From assembly GCF_000406945.1 (NCBI RefSeq), contig NZ_KE136354.1, forward strand, positions 613,707 through 677,706: a stretch of DNA of 64,000 nt, in the 5' to 3' direction. Below are positions 1-9,021 of this stretch, in pieces (the stretch's first letter is position 1; the number at the start of each line of letters is the position of its first letter). The position numbers and the translations under genes were made by a program. Source of the DNA: Enterococcus dispar ATCC 51266. GTDB lineage: Bacteria > Bacillota > Bacilli > Lactobacillales > Enterococcaceae. The notes beneath the pieces were generated by a model. That model worked only from the letters and a program-made list of their open reading frames with translations. It did not search any database and was not told where the DNA came from.

Positions 1-303
1 CGGTTGTGTGGTTTAGCAGAGGAATTAGAAGGAACGCCGATTGGTGAGGTTGCTTTAGAGATTCAACACGCTTTTTTCAATTCTTTTGAGGAGATGGTGG
101 AGCATGTGGATGATATTATTTGTTATCCCGATTGTAATGATATGAGTGATGTAGCGTATTACTTGATTGTGGAAGCTGGTGATTTTGGAGAAGTACCGGA
201 ACATTTGAAGACGTATATTGATTTTGATGCGTGTGGTAGAGATTTGGAGATTGGAGGAAACTATTTGGTTACGAGTCGAGGGGTCTTTGAGTATGCAATA
301 TAA
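1..303 (+). CDS. ardA: Antirestriction protein ArdA, C-terminal part (cut by window edge)
   Basis: The frame is open from base 1, so the N-terminus lies outside the window; about 100 residues are visible. The text resembles the C-terminal half of Tn916 Orf18/ArdA: an acidic protein with a CYPDCNDMSDVAYY segment, GEVPEHLKTYIDFDACGRDL and a GNYLVTSRGVFEY end. ArdA is a DNA mimic that inhibits type I restriction enzymes when the ICE enters a new host. It sits upstream of the transfer genes as in Tn916, but here two extra genes on the other strand separate it from orf17. Identity is quite sure from motif order and context. Confidence 0.88.
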   Translation, partial: RLCGLAEELEGTPIGEVALEIQHAFFNSFEEMVEHVDDIICYPDCNDMSDVAYYLIVEAGDFGEVPEHLKTYIDFDACGRDLEIGGNYLVTSRGVFEYAI

Positions 304-338
304 AGATATACGCCATTCAATTTGAATGGCGTATATCT
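304..338. terminator. Bidirectional terminator between ardA and the opposite-strand gene pair
   Basis: Perfect inverted repeat with 17-base arms (304-320 and 322-338) around one central base. It lies directly after the ardA stop and touches the stop of the minus-strand gene, so it can end transcription from both sides. Confidence 0.8.
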
Positions 339-910
339 CAATTTATTAATGGGAGTTTATCAGTGTTAGAAAGTGCCCAAACAATTGCGTTACCAGCTAA
401 AGTAACAACTTTTGGATGTTTTTCGAGAAACTCAGAAAATCGTTCTAAAACGTTAGGCTTAAAATCTTTTGTTTCAACAATTTCGATAAGTTCTTTTCCT
501 ACTCGTTGGTCTTCAGGCGGTAAAGCATCAATATATTCTTTTAATTCCTCAAGAGAAGTATTCCAGCTGTTTGTGACAGTATTGTTGTTTCCAAACGCTG
601 CTCCTCTATAGTCACCGGAAGAGTTAAAGTTAAAGGTATTTGTTGTCTGAATCGATTGATTATTTTTTTCTGAAGGATGAATTTTCTCAGCTCCAGCTTC
701 TGTTAGTTCGACGTTGTCAGTCCAAATTATGGGTGTCATTTTGGTTTTTGTTATAGACGCACCTCGGATATAGCCAGAATTTGTTGCACTTTCTAATAAT
801 GATGCGAATTCTTGTTGGGACAGCTCCAATAAGTTTGATGTAACAGTAGTTCCGTCATAAACGAATTTTAAAAGTTGATTTAACTTCTTTTCTTTGGTTA
901 GATAGTCCAT
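338..910 (-). CDS. Unknown protein: winged-helix-like N-terminus, GD-x-R-G-A motif, helical C-terminus
   Basis: 190 residues; ATG start preceded by GAGGAG at good spacing. Residues 1-80 look like a small winged-helix domain of YjcQ type (LSQQEFASLLE, GYIRG, VELTEAGAEKI). Residues 92-114 form a Gly/Asn-rich linker (GDYRGAAFGNNNTVTN). Residues 115-190 are helical with an LPPEDQRVGKELIEIVE segment and a hydrophobic end (VVTLAGNAIVWAL). The upstream partner (926-1540) carries the same linker motif. The pair is read towards ardA, against the transfer genes, and is not part of standard Tn916. Similar Asn/Gly motifs occur in bacterial signalling and defence proteins, so a role in defence or ICE maintenance is possible, but no function is established. 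Confidence 0.7.
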   Translation of the reverse strand: MDYLTKEKKLNQLLKFVYDGTTVTSNLLELSQQEFASLLESATNSGYIRGASITKTKMTPIIWTDNVELTEAGAEKIHPSEKNNQSIQTTNTFNFNSSGDYRGAAFGNNNTVTNSWNTSLEELKEYIDALPPEDQRVGKELIEIVETKDFKPNVLERFSEFLEKHPKVVTLAGNAIVWALSNTDKLPLIN

Positions 911-925
911 ACTAAACTCCTCTTG

Positions 926-1540
926 TTAAGTATTATTAGTTGTGTTATTACTACCGAAACTTGCACCCTTTTGATCCCCGCCATAGATATTGTAGATGTT
1001 ACTAATGCTTGTATCGGATGCGTCTTTTTTTGGATAGGGGGTATCTAATACGTCGTATCCTTCTGTAGTAACCCTTGCAAATTGTGATAAAAAGAGATGA
1101 GGTTTGTTACTAGCATATTTAATAGCAATTCCTTTAACTAAATTTGAATCAATAGCATATTTAATTAAGTCGTAGTAGTCAATTTCTCGAACACGTTTGT
1201 TTGGAGTTCTTAAATCATCGTCTTGATCATCTAATCGTTTGAGAAATATCTGGAGTTGCTTATATCGATTCTCACGATTCATTTTAATAGGTTTATTCGA
1301 TTCACTAATTTGCTCAATAAAGGCATATCCTTTATCTGTGATTATTGCCTGACTAGCATCTATATTTGGACCGCTGTAATAATATTCGATTTTTAAATTA
1401 TGAACTAATCCTTTAGAAATAATATACTTATAAAGCTCTGCGTCTGATTCTGAGATATCAGCATTTGTGAGTATATCTGCTTCATTTTGGATTTTCAATA
1501 ATAGCTCATACAATTTAAGATTAAGTTCTTCTTGTTTCAA
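926..1540 (-). CDS. Unknown protein: two winged-helix-like repeats and a C-terminal GD-x-K-G-A motif
   Basis: 204 residues. The start is TTG (1538-1540), chosen because AGGAGGT lies 8 bases upstream. Two similar segments of about 75 residues follow one another: residues 1-80 with GLVHNLKIEYYY and AIITDKGYAFIEQ, and residues 90-170 with NLVKGIAIKYA and ARVTTEGYDVL. Each looks like a YjcQ-type winged helix ending in a beta wing. The last residues (NIYGGDQKGASFGSNNTTNNT region) repeat the motif found in the middle of the downstream partner. The gene ends 15 bases before the partner's start, so the two form an operon. Function unknown; a sensor/effector pair is an inference. Confidence 0.7.
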   Translation of the reverse strand: MKQEELNLKLYELLLKIQNEADILTNADISESDAELYKYIISKGLVHNLKIEYYYSGPNIDASQAIITDKGYAFIEQISESNKPIKMNRENRYKQLQIFLKRLDDQDDDLRTPNKRVREIDYYDLIKYAIDSNLVKGIAIKYASNKPHLFLSQFARVTTEGYDVLDTPYPKKDASDTSISNIYNIYGGDQKGASFGSNNTTNNT

Positions 1541-1616
1541 ACCGATCTACCTCCTAACTGCCTTTAATTATAACAGAATTTTCAACATGGATAATAATAT
1601 ATTTGGAGATGAGTCA

Positions 1617-2006
1617 ATGAAAAAAATAAAAAGCTACACCAGTATTTGGGCAGTTGAAAAAGTCATTTACGCAATCAATGACTTTCAGTTGCCTTTTCCT
1701 GTGACCTTTAACCAGATGGCTTGGTTTGTTTTGTCCTTGCTGTTTGTCATCGTATTTGCCCATGTGCCTCCGCTATCTATGATAGAGGGGGCATTTTTAA
1801 AATACTTAGGCATTCCGGTTGCGGTTACTTGGTTTATGTCCCAAAAGACTTTTGATGGCAAGAAACCATTGGGATTTTTACGGTCTTTTATCAGTTATCA
1901 CTTGCGGTTTAAGGTTACGTTTGCAGGAAAGAAAGTCAAAGAACAGAAGAAACGATGGGTCGAGCCTGTCACTTTAGTGAGGAGTGTGAACTATGTACCC
2001 AATTAA
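1617..2006 (+). CDS. Conjugal transfer protein TcpE-like (Tn916 Orf17)
   Basis: 129 residues, close to the 128 of Tn916 Orf17. ATG at 1617 chosen: GGAG 8 bases upstream and the family's MKKI-SYTSIW beginning; an in-frame ATG at 1587 lacks such a site. Family features visible are the AINDFQLPFPVTFNQ segment, a hydrophobic hairpin (about residues 35-70) and VTWFMSQKTFDGKKP. TcpE-type proteins are small membrane subunits of the Gram-positive conjugation channel. The last codons overlap the start of the ATPase gene by 14 bases, which suggests translational coupling. Confidence 0.92.
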   Translation: MKKIKSYTSIWAVEKVIYAINDFQLPFPVTFNQMAWFVLSLLFVIVFAHVPPLSMIEGAFLKYLGIPVAVTWFMSQKTFDGKKPLGFLRSFISYHLRFKVTFAGKKVKEQKKRWVEPVTLVRSVNYVPN

Positions 2007-4440
2007 GTATATCGAAAACAATCTTGTGTTTAACCAAGAAGGTGAGTGTTTTGCTTACTATGAGTTAGTGCCTTATAACTACTCCTTTTTGTCACCGGAA
2101 CAAAAATATCAAGTACATGATAACTTTCGCCAATTGATTGCGCAAAATCGTGAAGGCAAGATCCATGCCTTACAAATTGCTACAGAAAGTAGTATTCGTG
2201 CCACACAAGAGCGATCGAAGAAGGAAATTACCGGTAGACTCAAAGAAGTCGCGAAACAACGGATTGACCTACAGACAGATGCATTGGTATCTATGATTGG
2301 CGATAGTCAGATTGATTATCGCTTTTTTATTGGCTTTAAACTAATTGCGACAGATGAAGAAGTCAATCTAAAAAGTCTCAAGAAATCTTTCTTTTCTGGG
2401 TTTCAAGAATTTATCTATGGGGTGAATCATCATTTGATGGGCGATTTTGTTTCCTTATCCAATGAAGAAATTCGTCGGTATACTAAGCTTGAAAAACTAA
2501 TGGAAAGTAAATTAGCTCGGAGATTTAAAGTCAGACGGGTGACACCGAGTGATCTGACGTATTTGATTGAACATATTTATGGCGAAAAAGGTACACCATT
2601 TGAAGAATATGAATTTCAGTTACCAAAGAAAAAGCTGAAATTAGAAACCCTAGTGAAACGTTATGACCTATTACGTCCAAGTCGTTGTTTGATTGAAGAA
2701 AAACCAAGGTACTTACGCATGGAACATGAGAATCATGAGTCGTATGTAGCGTACCTGACAATCAACACGATTGTGGGAGAGATGGATTTTCCTTCTTCGG
2801 AACTTTTTTATTACCAGCAACAACAATTCACATTTCCCATTGATACGAGTATGAATATAGAAATTGTCACTAACAAAAAGGCACTCGCTACTGTTCGTAA
2901 TAAGAAAAAGGAATTAAAAGATTTAGACAACCATGCTTATCAATCCGACAATGAGACGAATTCCAATATCTTAGATGCTTTAGATTCAGTGGATGAATTG
3001 GAAACCACTTTGGATCAGTCCAAGGAATCCATGTACAAATTAAGCTATGTGGTTCGGGTGAGTGCGGAATCAGTAGATGAACTAAAACGCCGTTGTGATG
3101 AAGTATTAGATTTTTATGATGACACCAATGTGAAACTAGTTCGGCCCTTTGGCGATATGACGGGCTTACATGAAGAGTTTTTGCCTTCTAGTAAACGATA
3201 CATGAATGACTATATTCAGTATGTTACCTCTGATTTTCTCGCCGGTCTTGGTTTTGGCGCTACCCAAATGTTAGGAGAATTAGAAGGCATTTACTTTGGC
3301 TACAATGTGGATACAGGTCGTAATGTTTACCTGAAACCGGCATTGGCTTCACAAGGAGTCAAGGGTTCAGTAACCAATGCTTTGGCTGCTGCTTTCCTCG
3401 GTTCTCTTGGCGGTGGAAAGTCCTTTAGTAACAATCTCTTAGTTTATTATGCCGTCCTTTTCGGTGGGCAAGCTGTAATTGTCGATCCAAAAGGAGAACG
3501 AGGTGGCTGGAAAGAAACGTTGCCAGAAATTGCGGATGAAATCAATATCCTCAACTTAACTAGTAAACCAGAAAATCAAGGCTTACTTGATCCTTATGTG
3601 ATTATGAAGAAAAAGAAGGACTCGGAAAGTCTAGCGATTGATATCCTAACCTTTTTAACAGGGATTTCTAGCCGTGATGGGGAGAAGTTTCCCGTTTTAC
3701 GCAAGGCCATTCGAACCGTTACACAGAGTAATCAACGAGGACTATTACAAGTCATTAACGAACTTCGAAACGATGGCTCACCAGTCGCGGAAAATATCGC
3801 CGATCATATCGAGTCTTTTACCGATTATGATTTTGCTCACTTGCTTTTCTCAGATGGTTCGATTACGCAATCGATTAGTTTGGATAAACAGTTGAATATC
3901 ATTCAAGTGGCGGATTTAGTTTTACCAGATGCAGAGTCCACTTTTGAAGAATACACCACCATGGAATTACTCAGTGTTTCGATGCTGATTATTATTTCAA
4001 CTTTTGCCTTGGATTTTATCCATAGCAACCGAGAAATCTTCAAAATTGTAGATTTAGATGAGGCGTGGAGTTTTCTTCAGGTAGCGCAAGGAAAGACGTT
4101 ATCGAATAAACTTGTGCGTGCTGGTCGGGCCATGAATGCCGGTGTTTATTTTGTCACGCAAAATAGTGACGATTTATTGGATGAACGTTTAAAAAATAAT
4201 ATCGGGTTGAAGTTTGCTTTTCGCAGCACCGATATTCATGAAATCAAGAAAACCTTGGAATTTTTTGGATTGGATCAGGAAGATGAAAACAATCAAAAAC
4301 GCCTGCGAGATTTGGAAAACGGTCAATGCTTGATGCAAGACTTGTATGGGCGAGTAGGTGTGGTTCAAGTCCATCCTGTCTTTGAAGAACTCTTCCATGC
4401 CTTTGATACCCGTCCGCCGGTTCAAGAGAGAATGGAGTGA
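1993..4440 (+). CDS. VirB4-like conjugation ATPase (Tn916 Orf16)
   Basis: 815 residues, the same size as Tn916 Orf16. It powers assembly and substrate transfer of the ICE secretion channel at the membrane. Walker A is GSLGGGKS at residues 470-477, Walker B is IVDLDEAW at about 685-692, and a later VYFVTQNSDDLL segment is typical of VirB4/TraE C-domains. The N-terminal 400 residues hold the less conserved membrane-facing domain. ATG at 1993 overlaps orf17. The stop is followed after only 4 bases by orf15. The last ~65 codons recur in diverged form at 24137-24339. Confidence 0.95.
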   Translation: MYPIKYIENNLVFNQEGECFAYYELVPYNYSFLSPEQKYQVHDNFRQLIAQNREGKIHALQIATESSIRATQERSKKEITGRLKEVAKQRIDLQTDALVSMIGDSQIDYRFFIGFKLIATDEEVNLKSLKKSFFSGFQEFIYGVNHHLMGDFVSLSNEEIRRYTKLEKLMESKLARRFKVRRVTPSDLTYLIEHIYGEKGTPFEEYEFQLPKKKLKLETLVKRYDLLRPSRCLIEEKPRYLRMEHENHESYVAYLTINTIVGEMDFPSSELFYYQQQQFTFPIDTSMNIEIVTNKKALATVRNKKKELKDLDNHAYQSDNETNSNILDALDSVDELETTLDQSKESMYKLSYVVRVSAESVDELKRRCDEVLDFYDDTNVKLVRPFGDMTGLHEEFLPSSKRYMNDYIQYVTSDFLAGLGFGATQMLGELEGIYFGYNVDTGRNVYLKPALASQGVKGSVTNALAAAFLGSLGGGKSFSNNLLVYYAVLFGGQAVIVDPKGERGGWKETLPEIADEINILNLTSKPENQGLLDPYVIMKKKKDSESLAIDILTFLTGISSRDGEKFPVLRKAIRTVTQSNQRGLLQVINELRNDGSPVAENIADHIESFTDYDFAHLLFSDGSITQSISLDKQLNIIQVADLVLPDAESTFEEYTTMELLSVSMLIIISTFALDFIHSNREIFKIVDLDEAWSFLQVAQGKTLSNKLVRAGRAMNAGVYFVTQNSDDLLDERLKNNIGLKFAFRSTDIHEIKKTLEFFGLDQEDENNQKRLRDLENGQCLMQDLYGRVGVVQVHPVFEELFHAFDTRPPVQERME

Positions 4441-4444
4441 GGGG

Positions 4445-6568
4445 ATGAAAAAGAAACTTTTTCGGAGTGTGGGAATTGTTTTGGTTAGTCTAATTTCTCT
4501 TATCATTCTTTTGAGCTTAGTTGGGACGGTGGCGGAGGCAACGGGACTTGTTGATGATACAGTGAAAGCCGGAAATCTTTATTCCCAATATTCTCTAAAC
4601 AACTACCAATTAGATTTCTTTGTTGATAGTTCTTGGGATTGGCTGCCTTGGAATTGGGGGGATGGCTTAGGCAAGAGCGTGATGTATGGCCTTTATGCCA
4701 TTACCAATTTTATTTGGACGGTTAGTTTGTATCTGTCGAATGCCACGGGTTATGTGGTTCAAGAAGCCTATAAGTTAGATTTCATTTCAGATACGGCGGA
4801 AAGTATTGGGAAGAATATTCAAACACTCGCTGGCATAAACGAAAATGGGCTCCAGACCTCGGGATTTTACTTTGGGTTTCTATTATTGATGATTTTGGTT
4901 CTAGGAGCTTATGTGACGTATACCGGATTATTAAAACGAGAAACTACGAAAGCAGTCCGGGCTGTGATTAATTTTGTGATAATCTTTCTACTCTCAGGAT
5001 CGTTTATTGCTTATGCGCCTACCTATATTGCGAAAATCAATGACTTTAGCTCGGATGTTAGTGAAGCTGCTCTTAGCCTTGGAACCGAGATTGTGGTCCC
5101 CAATTCGGAAAGCCAAGGAAAAGATAGTGTGGATTTGATCCGGGATAGCTTGTTTTCCATTCAAGTGCAACAACCATGGCTACTGTTGCAATTTGGTGAT
5201 TCCAATATTGAAGAAATTGGGGAGGAGCGAGTCAACAAGATTTTATCTGTCAGTCCAGATGAAAAGAAAGGTAAGGATCGAGAAGAGGCAGTCAAAGCGG
5301 AAATTGAAGAAAACGACAATGCGAATCTAAGTATTACCAAGACCATGAACCGCTTAGGGACCGTGGTCTTTTTGGTGTTGTTCAATATTGGCATTTCCTT
5401 CTTTGTTTTTCTTCTGACAGGGATTATGTTGTTCTCGCAAATACTTTTCATTATTTTTGCAATGTTTCTACCGATTAGTTTCTTATTGTCCATGTTGCCG
5501 ACTTATGAAAGTTTGGGGAAGAAAGCAATCATTCGTTTGTTCAATACGATTATGATGCGAGCTGGAGTTACGTTGGTGATTACGACTGCATTTAGTGTTT
5601 CCACCATGTTTTTCAATATTTCGGCAACCTATCCTTTCTTTATGGTGGCCTTTCTGCAAATTGTGACTTTTGCTGGAATCTATTTCAAATTAGGGGACAT
5701 TATGAGCATGTTCAACCTTCAAAACAATGATAGCCAGTCAATGGGAAGGCGCGTCATGCGAAAACCTCAAATGTTAATGAATCGAAAGTTACGGCAACTT
5801 AATCGAAATGTAGGACGAACATTGGCTTTTGGTGGTGGTGCAGCAGTTGGCGGAAAACTAGCAAAAGATCAATCAATATCCAGATTGAAGTCTCCTGGTT
5901 TTTCTCCACGAAAGAATCCATCATTATCTAACAATAAAGAGGTAATATCTGACCCGAATAAGGAAAATCCAATTTCAATAAATAAGAAACAATCTCGAAT
6001 GAATTTGACCGGAAGAAAAATCGGCAAGGTACTAGATACCCAATCAATGGTAAAAGACAAAGCACAACGAGCAAAGGATCAAGTGCGGAATACGCCAACT
6101 AATTTGAAATACAATCTGCATAAAGAAATCGAAAAGACGAAAAAAGCACCAGAAGAATTCAAGCGTGGACTTGTCCAAGAAAAAGCGAATCGAGCGGAGT
6201 TGCGAGAAAAACAACGACAACGTAGAGATGAAAAAATGGCTGAAAAGCGGAAAGTATTGGGAGATCTAGCAAATCGTCATAGAAAAGGTAGGACCAATGT
6301 TCCGATAAAAGAGGAATCCAAATCTCAGAAAAGTAAGATACCAAAGAATGCACCGGCTAATCGAATTGTAAAAGTAAATTCGAATCCTGAAATCAAACGA
6401 AGACTCTCAAATCAAAAATTGAGTACGAAAGAAAACAATCAACCAGTAAGAAAAGTGACTCCTATCCAACAGGCGAAGAAGCGATCCATTCTTGCAAAAG
6501 CAGGCAATCGAAAAGTACAAAGAAGAATAAAAACTCGTCCAAAACCAAGGTCGGGTGAGTCTAAATGA
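4445..6568 (+). CDS. Conjugation membrane protein (Tn916 Orf15, VirB6/TrbL-like)
   Basis: 707 residues. ATG at 4445 chosen because GGAG stands 7 bases upstream and the second copy keeps the same MKKKLFR beginning. A hydrophobic signal/anchor (residues about 8-28) is followed by further membrane spans near residues 80-100, 140-165, 175-197, 300-350 and 380-430. The C-terminal ~250 residues are very basic and probably cytoplasmic (RKPQMLMNRKLRQLNRN, many KR/KK pairs). By position it is the polytopic inner channel subunit of the ICE secretion system. Its last codon overlaps the next gene by ATGA. Confidence 0.92.
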   Translation: MKKKLFRSVGIVLVSLISLIILLSLVGTVAEATGLVDDTVKAGNLYSQYSLNNYQLDFFVDSSWDWLPWNWGDGLGKSVMYGLYAITNFIWTVSLYLSNATGYVVQEAYKLDFISDTAESIGKNIQTLAGINENGLQTSGFYFGFLLLMILVLGAYVTYTGLLKRETTKAVRAVINFVIIFLLSGSFIAYAPTYIAKINDFSSDVSEAALSLGTEIVVPNSESQGKDSVDLIRDSLFSIQVQQPWLLLQFGDSNIEEIGEERVNKILSVSPDEKKGKDREEAVKAEIEENDNANLSITKTMNRLGTVVFLVLFNIGISFFVFLLTGIMLFSQILFIIFAMFLPISFLLSMLPTYESLGKKAIIRLFNTIMMRAGVTLVITTAFSVSTMFFNISATYPFFMVAFLQIVTFAGIYFKLGDIMSMFNLQNNDSQSMGRRVMRKPQMLMNRKLRQLNRNVGRTLAFGGGAAVGGKLAKDQSISRLKSPGFSPRKNPSLSNNKEVISDPNKENPISINKKQSRMNLTGRKIGKVLDTQSMVKDKAQRAKDQVRNTPTNLKYNLHKEIEKTKKAPEEFKRGLVQEKANRAELREKQRQRRDEKMAEKRKVLGDLANRHRKGRTNVPIKEESKSQKSKIPKNAPANRIVKVNSNPEIKRRLSNQKLSTKENNQPVRKVTPIQQAKKRSILAKAGNRKVQRRIKTRPKPRSGESK

Positions 6569-7569
6569 CCATAAGAAAATTGAGTACAATCTCGTTATCA
6601 ATTTTGACGATTTCTTTTATGGGCATCTTGTTGTGTGTCGGCTTATTATTTGGTGAGGATAGTGAAGGAAGCAACAGTTCTGGTACCTCTCCCGGTGGCA
6701 GTAGTGTCTCTGAGGAAGTTTTAAAGCATCGGTCACTGGTAGAAAAGTATGCCAAGGAATCGGACATTTCAGATTATGTACCGATTCTTTTGGCAATTAT
6801 TCAAGTGGAGTCGGGTGGTACAGCAAAAGATGTGATGCAAAGCTCTGAATCAGCTGGCTTACCACCTAATTCATTAAGTACTGAGGCATCCATTAAACAG
6901 GGGTGTCTCTATTTTGCTTCCTTGGTTAAACGAGCCAAAGAGTTAGGTTGTGATCAAGATAGTATTATCCAAGCCTATAATTATGGTGGCGGCTATATAG
7001 ATCACGTCGCAAAAAATGGAAAGAAGCATAGTTTTGCTTTGGCGGAATTCTTTTCAAAAGAAAAATCAGGTGGTCAAAAAGTTGATTACCCCAATCCAAT
7101 CGCGATTAAGGAAAATGGTGGGTGGCGTTATAACTATGGGAATATGTTTTATTGTTTGTTGGTAAAACAATATCTCACCACTAGTAAATTTGATGACGAA
7201 ACCGTACAAAAGATCTTTGATGAAGCTTTTAAATATGAAGGAACCGCTTATGTATTTGGCGGTTCGAGTCCGGAAACTGGTTTTGATTGTAGTGGCTTGA
7301 CTCAATGGTGTTACGCCAAAGTTGGCCTGAAACTTCCACGAGTGGCACAGGATCAGTATGATGCCATGACTCATATTGACCTAAAAGATGCCAAACCAGG
7401 TGATTTGGTTTTCTTTCACTCAACTTATGATGCAGGTACTTACGTGACTCATGTCGGAATTTATGCAGGAGAGAATCGGATGTTTCATGCGGGAGATCCA
7501 GTGGGCTGGATGAATCTTACAGAACCCTATTGGCAGCAGCATCTTATTGGAGCAGGGCGATATAAATAA
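6565..7569 (+). CDS. Bifunctional cell-wall hydrolase, CwlT/Orf14 type (muramidase-like + NlpC/P60)
   Basis: 334 residues; starts within the stop of orf15 (ATGA). After an N-terminal membrane/signal segment (residues 8-30) comes a lysozyme-like domain with LLAIIQVESGG (likely catalytic Glu82) and an IIQAYNYGGGY segment. The C-terminal NlpC/P60 domain shows GFDCSGL (Cys242), THVGIY (His296) and FHAGD (His308). Related CwlT proteins cut both glycan strands and peptide stems so that the conjugation channel can cross the wall. Members of this family belong to the transfer operon in Tn916 and ICEBs1. Confidence 0.93.
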   Translation: MTIRKLSTISLSILTISFMGILLCVGLLFGEDSEGSNSSGTSPGGSSVSEEVLKHRSLVEKYAKESDISDYVPILLAIIQVESGGTAKDVMQSSESAGLPPNSLSTEASIKQGCLYFASLVKRAKELGCDQDSIIQAYNYGGGYIDHVAKNGKKHSFALAEFFSKEKSGGQKVDYPNPIAIKENGGWRYNYGNMFYCLLVKQYLTTSKFDDETVQKIFDEAFKYEGTAYVFGGSSPETGFDCSGLTQWCYAKVGLKLPRVAQDQYDAMTHIDLKDAKPGDLVFFHSTYDAGTYVTHVGIYAGENRMFHAGDPVGWMNLTEPYWQQHLIGAGRYK

Positions 7570-7587
7570 GAGAAAAGAGGAATGAAC

Positions 7588-8502
7588 ATGAAGATAAAAA
7601 TTGAACGAAGACAGAAGGAGAAGATTCCAAAAAAGAAGAAAGAACGAGTAATTACAGTGGGCAAGCATCGAAAAATGGTGCTTGCCCTTTGGTTTTTATT
7701 GTTTTGCAGTCTCACTTTTGGAATATACAAAAATTTCACGGCGATTGATCAGCACACGGCTCATGAGAAAGTGGTTGTGAAAGAAAAAATAGTGAATACT
7801 TCTGGAGTTGAAAATTTCACGATGGATTTTGCGAAAGAGTATTTTTCATGGAAGAATGATAAAGAAGTCATTGAAAAGAGAATGGATAATCTTGAACAAT
7901 ATCTGACTGAGGAAGGGGTGACTTTAAGTCAAGATATGGTTCGAGCGGATATTCCCACTAGTTCTGAGGTACAGTCAGTCAAAATTATTAATGTGGAAAA
8001 ACACTTGGAAGAATTTGTTGTTTCATTTTTAGTAGATCAAAAGATTACAGAAGGGAAAAAAGTACAGCAAGTTTCATCTGCATATCGAGTGACAATATAT
8101 GAAGATAAGAAAGGCAACCATATTGTGTCCAGCTTGCCCACAATGATTGGAAAACCAGAGAAAGCGAAATATGAAATAAAACAAGTAGAAAATGATTCAG
8201 AAATTGATGCTAAAACGACTGAAGAAATCACCGAGTTTTTAGAGACATTTTTCAAGATTTATCCAACAGCGTCAGCAAAAGAACTTGAGTATTATGTAGA
8301 GAATGATGTAATGCAACCAATCAATAGTAACTTAAATTTTGTAGAATTAGTTAGTCCTATCTATCAACGAAAAGGAGATGTAATTCAGACAATAGTTGTA
8401 GTGAAATATCTCAATAATACATCTAAAATAATGCATAATTTTGAATACAATATCATTTTACAAGAAGTAGAGAATTGGAAAATAATTGGTATTGCTTATT
8501 AG
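7588..8502 (+). CDS. Conjugation protein TcpC-like (Tn916 Orf13)
   Basis: 304 residues. ATG at 7588 is preferred over ATG 7582 because AGAGG then has a 7-base spacing and the second copy begins at the equivalent codon. A basic cytoplasmic tail (about 30 residues) precedes one membrane span (MVLALWFLLFCSLTFGIY). The rest is extracytoplasmic and of NTF2-like TcpC type (FTMDFAKEYFSW, FVVSFLVDQKI, EITEFLETFFKIYPTA). TcpC is a VirB8-like scaffold of the channel. The last ~50 residues do not match the second copy although everything before does. Confidence 0.9.
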   Translation: MKIKIERRQKEKIPKKKKERVITVGKHRKMVLALWFLLFCSLTFGIYKNFTAIDQHTAHEKVVVKEKIVNTSGVENFTMDFAKEYFSWKNDKEVIEKRMDNLEQYLTEEGVTLSQDMVRADIPTSSEVQSVKIINVEKHLEEFVVSFLVDQKITEGKKVQQVSSAYRVTIYEDKKGNHIVSSLPTMIGKPEKAKYEIKQVENDSEIDAKTTEEITEFLETFFKIYPTASAKELEYYVENDVMQPINSNLNFVELVSPIYQRKGDVIQTIVVVKYLNNTSKIMHNFEYNIILQEVENWKIIGIAY

Positions 8503-8808
8503 ATAGATTCAATAAATTCTTGATAAGATTCCTATAAACTAGTTGCTCATCAAAAGAAAATGAGTTGTCCAATTGTTTTAATTTAGTAATTAGAAATGAA
8601 GAAGGTATTTTCAAAGACTAAAAAAGATTTCTTGACGAATTCTTATCTGAAAGGATCATTAATTTATTTTAATCATCATGCTAGTCTAAAGTGTTTGGTA
8701 ATGAGGATTGATTTTTTTAGAACGGGCTTCATTTTAATAAACTTATTGATTGTAAAAGAGTAGAATAAAGCTCATTTAGTTAGTTTTATTCTACTCCATT
8801 GTAAGGGG
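8503..8808. other. Gene-free junction between transfer module and copper island
   Basis: No supported gene in about 300 bases. In a standard Tn916 this place would begin the orf12/tet(M) region; nothing of that is recognisable. The only structure is the hairpin at 8758-8796. Confidence 0.6.
8758..8796 (-). terminator. Terminator of the minus-strand copper/lipoprotein genes
   Basis: Inverted repeat with 12-base arms (8758-8769 and 8785-8796) and a 15-base loop. On the minus strand it is followed by TTTT. It lies just downstream of the small gene 8809-9018. Confidence 0.7.
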
Positions 8809-9018
8809 TTACTGTAAACTATTCCTATTGTTACAACGATCCAAATAGTTATTGGAATTGAGTTGTGACATCATATTACCGTTTCGAACTGTTCGGTTCT
8901 CATATTTAGAACTGGATAAATTTGCTAGTGCTGAATATCCAAGATTAAATAGGCTAAATAATCCAATTAATGATAGAATGCTCATACTAATAAACAATAT
9001 TTTCGCTTTTTTTGTCAT
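8809..9018 (-). CDS. Small single-span membrane/secreted protein, function unknown
   Basis: 69 residues. It begins 3 bases after the stop of the YdhK-like gene, with AAGGAG overlapping that gene's end, so the two are co-transcribed and probably coupled. Residues 1-35 form a basic start plus a hydrophobic segment (ILFISMSILSLIGLFSLFNLGYSALA) that could be a signal peptide or anchor. The remainder is Asn-rich with one Cys (DRCNNRNS). A terminator follows. Coding status rests on the ribosome binding site and operon position. Confidence 0.6.
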   Translation of the reverse strand: MTKKAKILFISMSILSLIGLFSLFNLGYSALANLSSSKYENRTVRNGNMMSQLNSNNYLDRCNNRNSLQ

Positions 9019-9021
9019 TTT

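Larger units (their letters stand above)
4238..8346 (+). repeat. Direct repeat, copy A: end of orf16, orf15, orf14, most of orf13
   Basis: This ~4.1-kb stretch matches 24137-28245 co-linearly with a constant offset of 19,899 bases. orf15 and orf14 have the same length in both copies (707 and 334 codons). The copies differ at many synonymous positions and some amino acids, so they come from two related ICEs rather than a recent duplication. Homology stops abruptly inside orf13. Confidence 0.9.
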
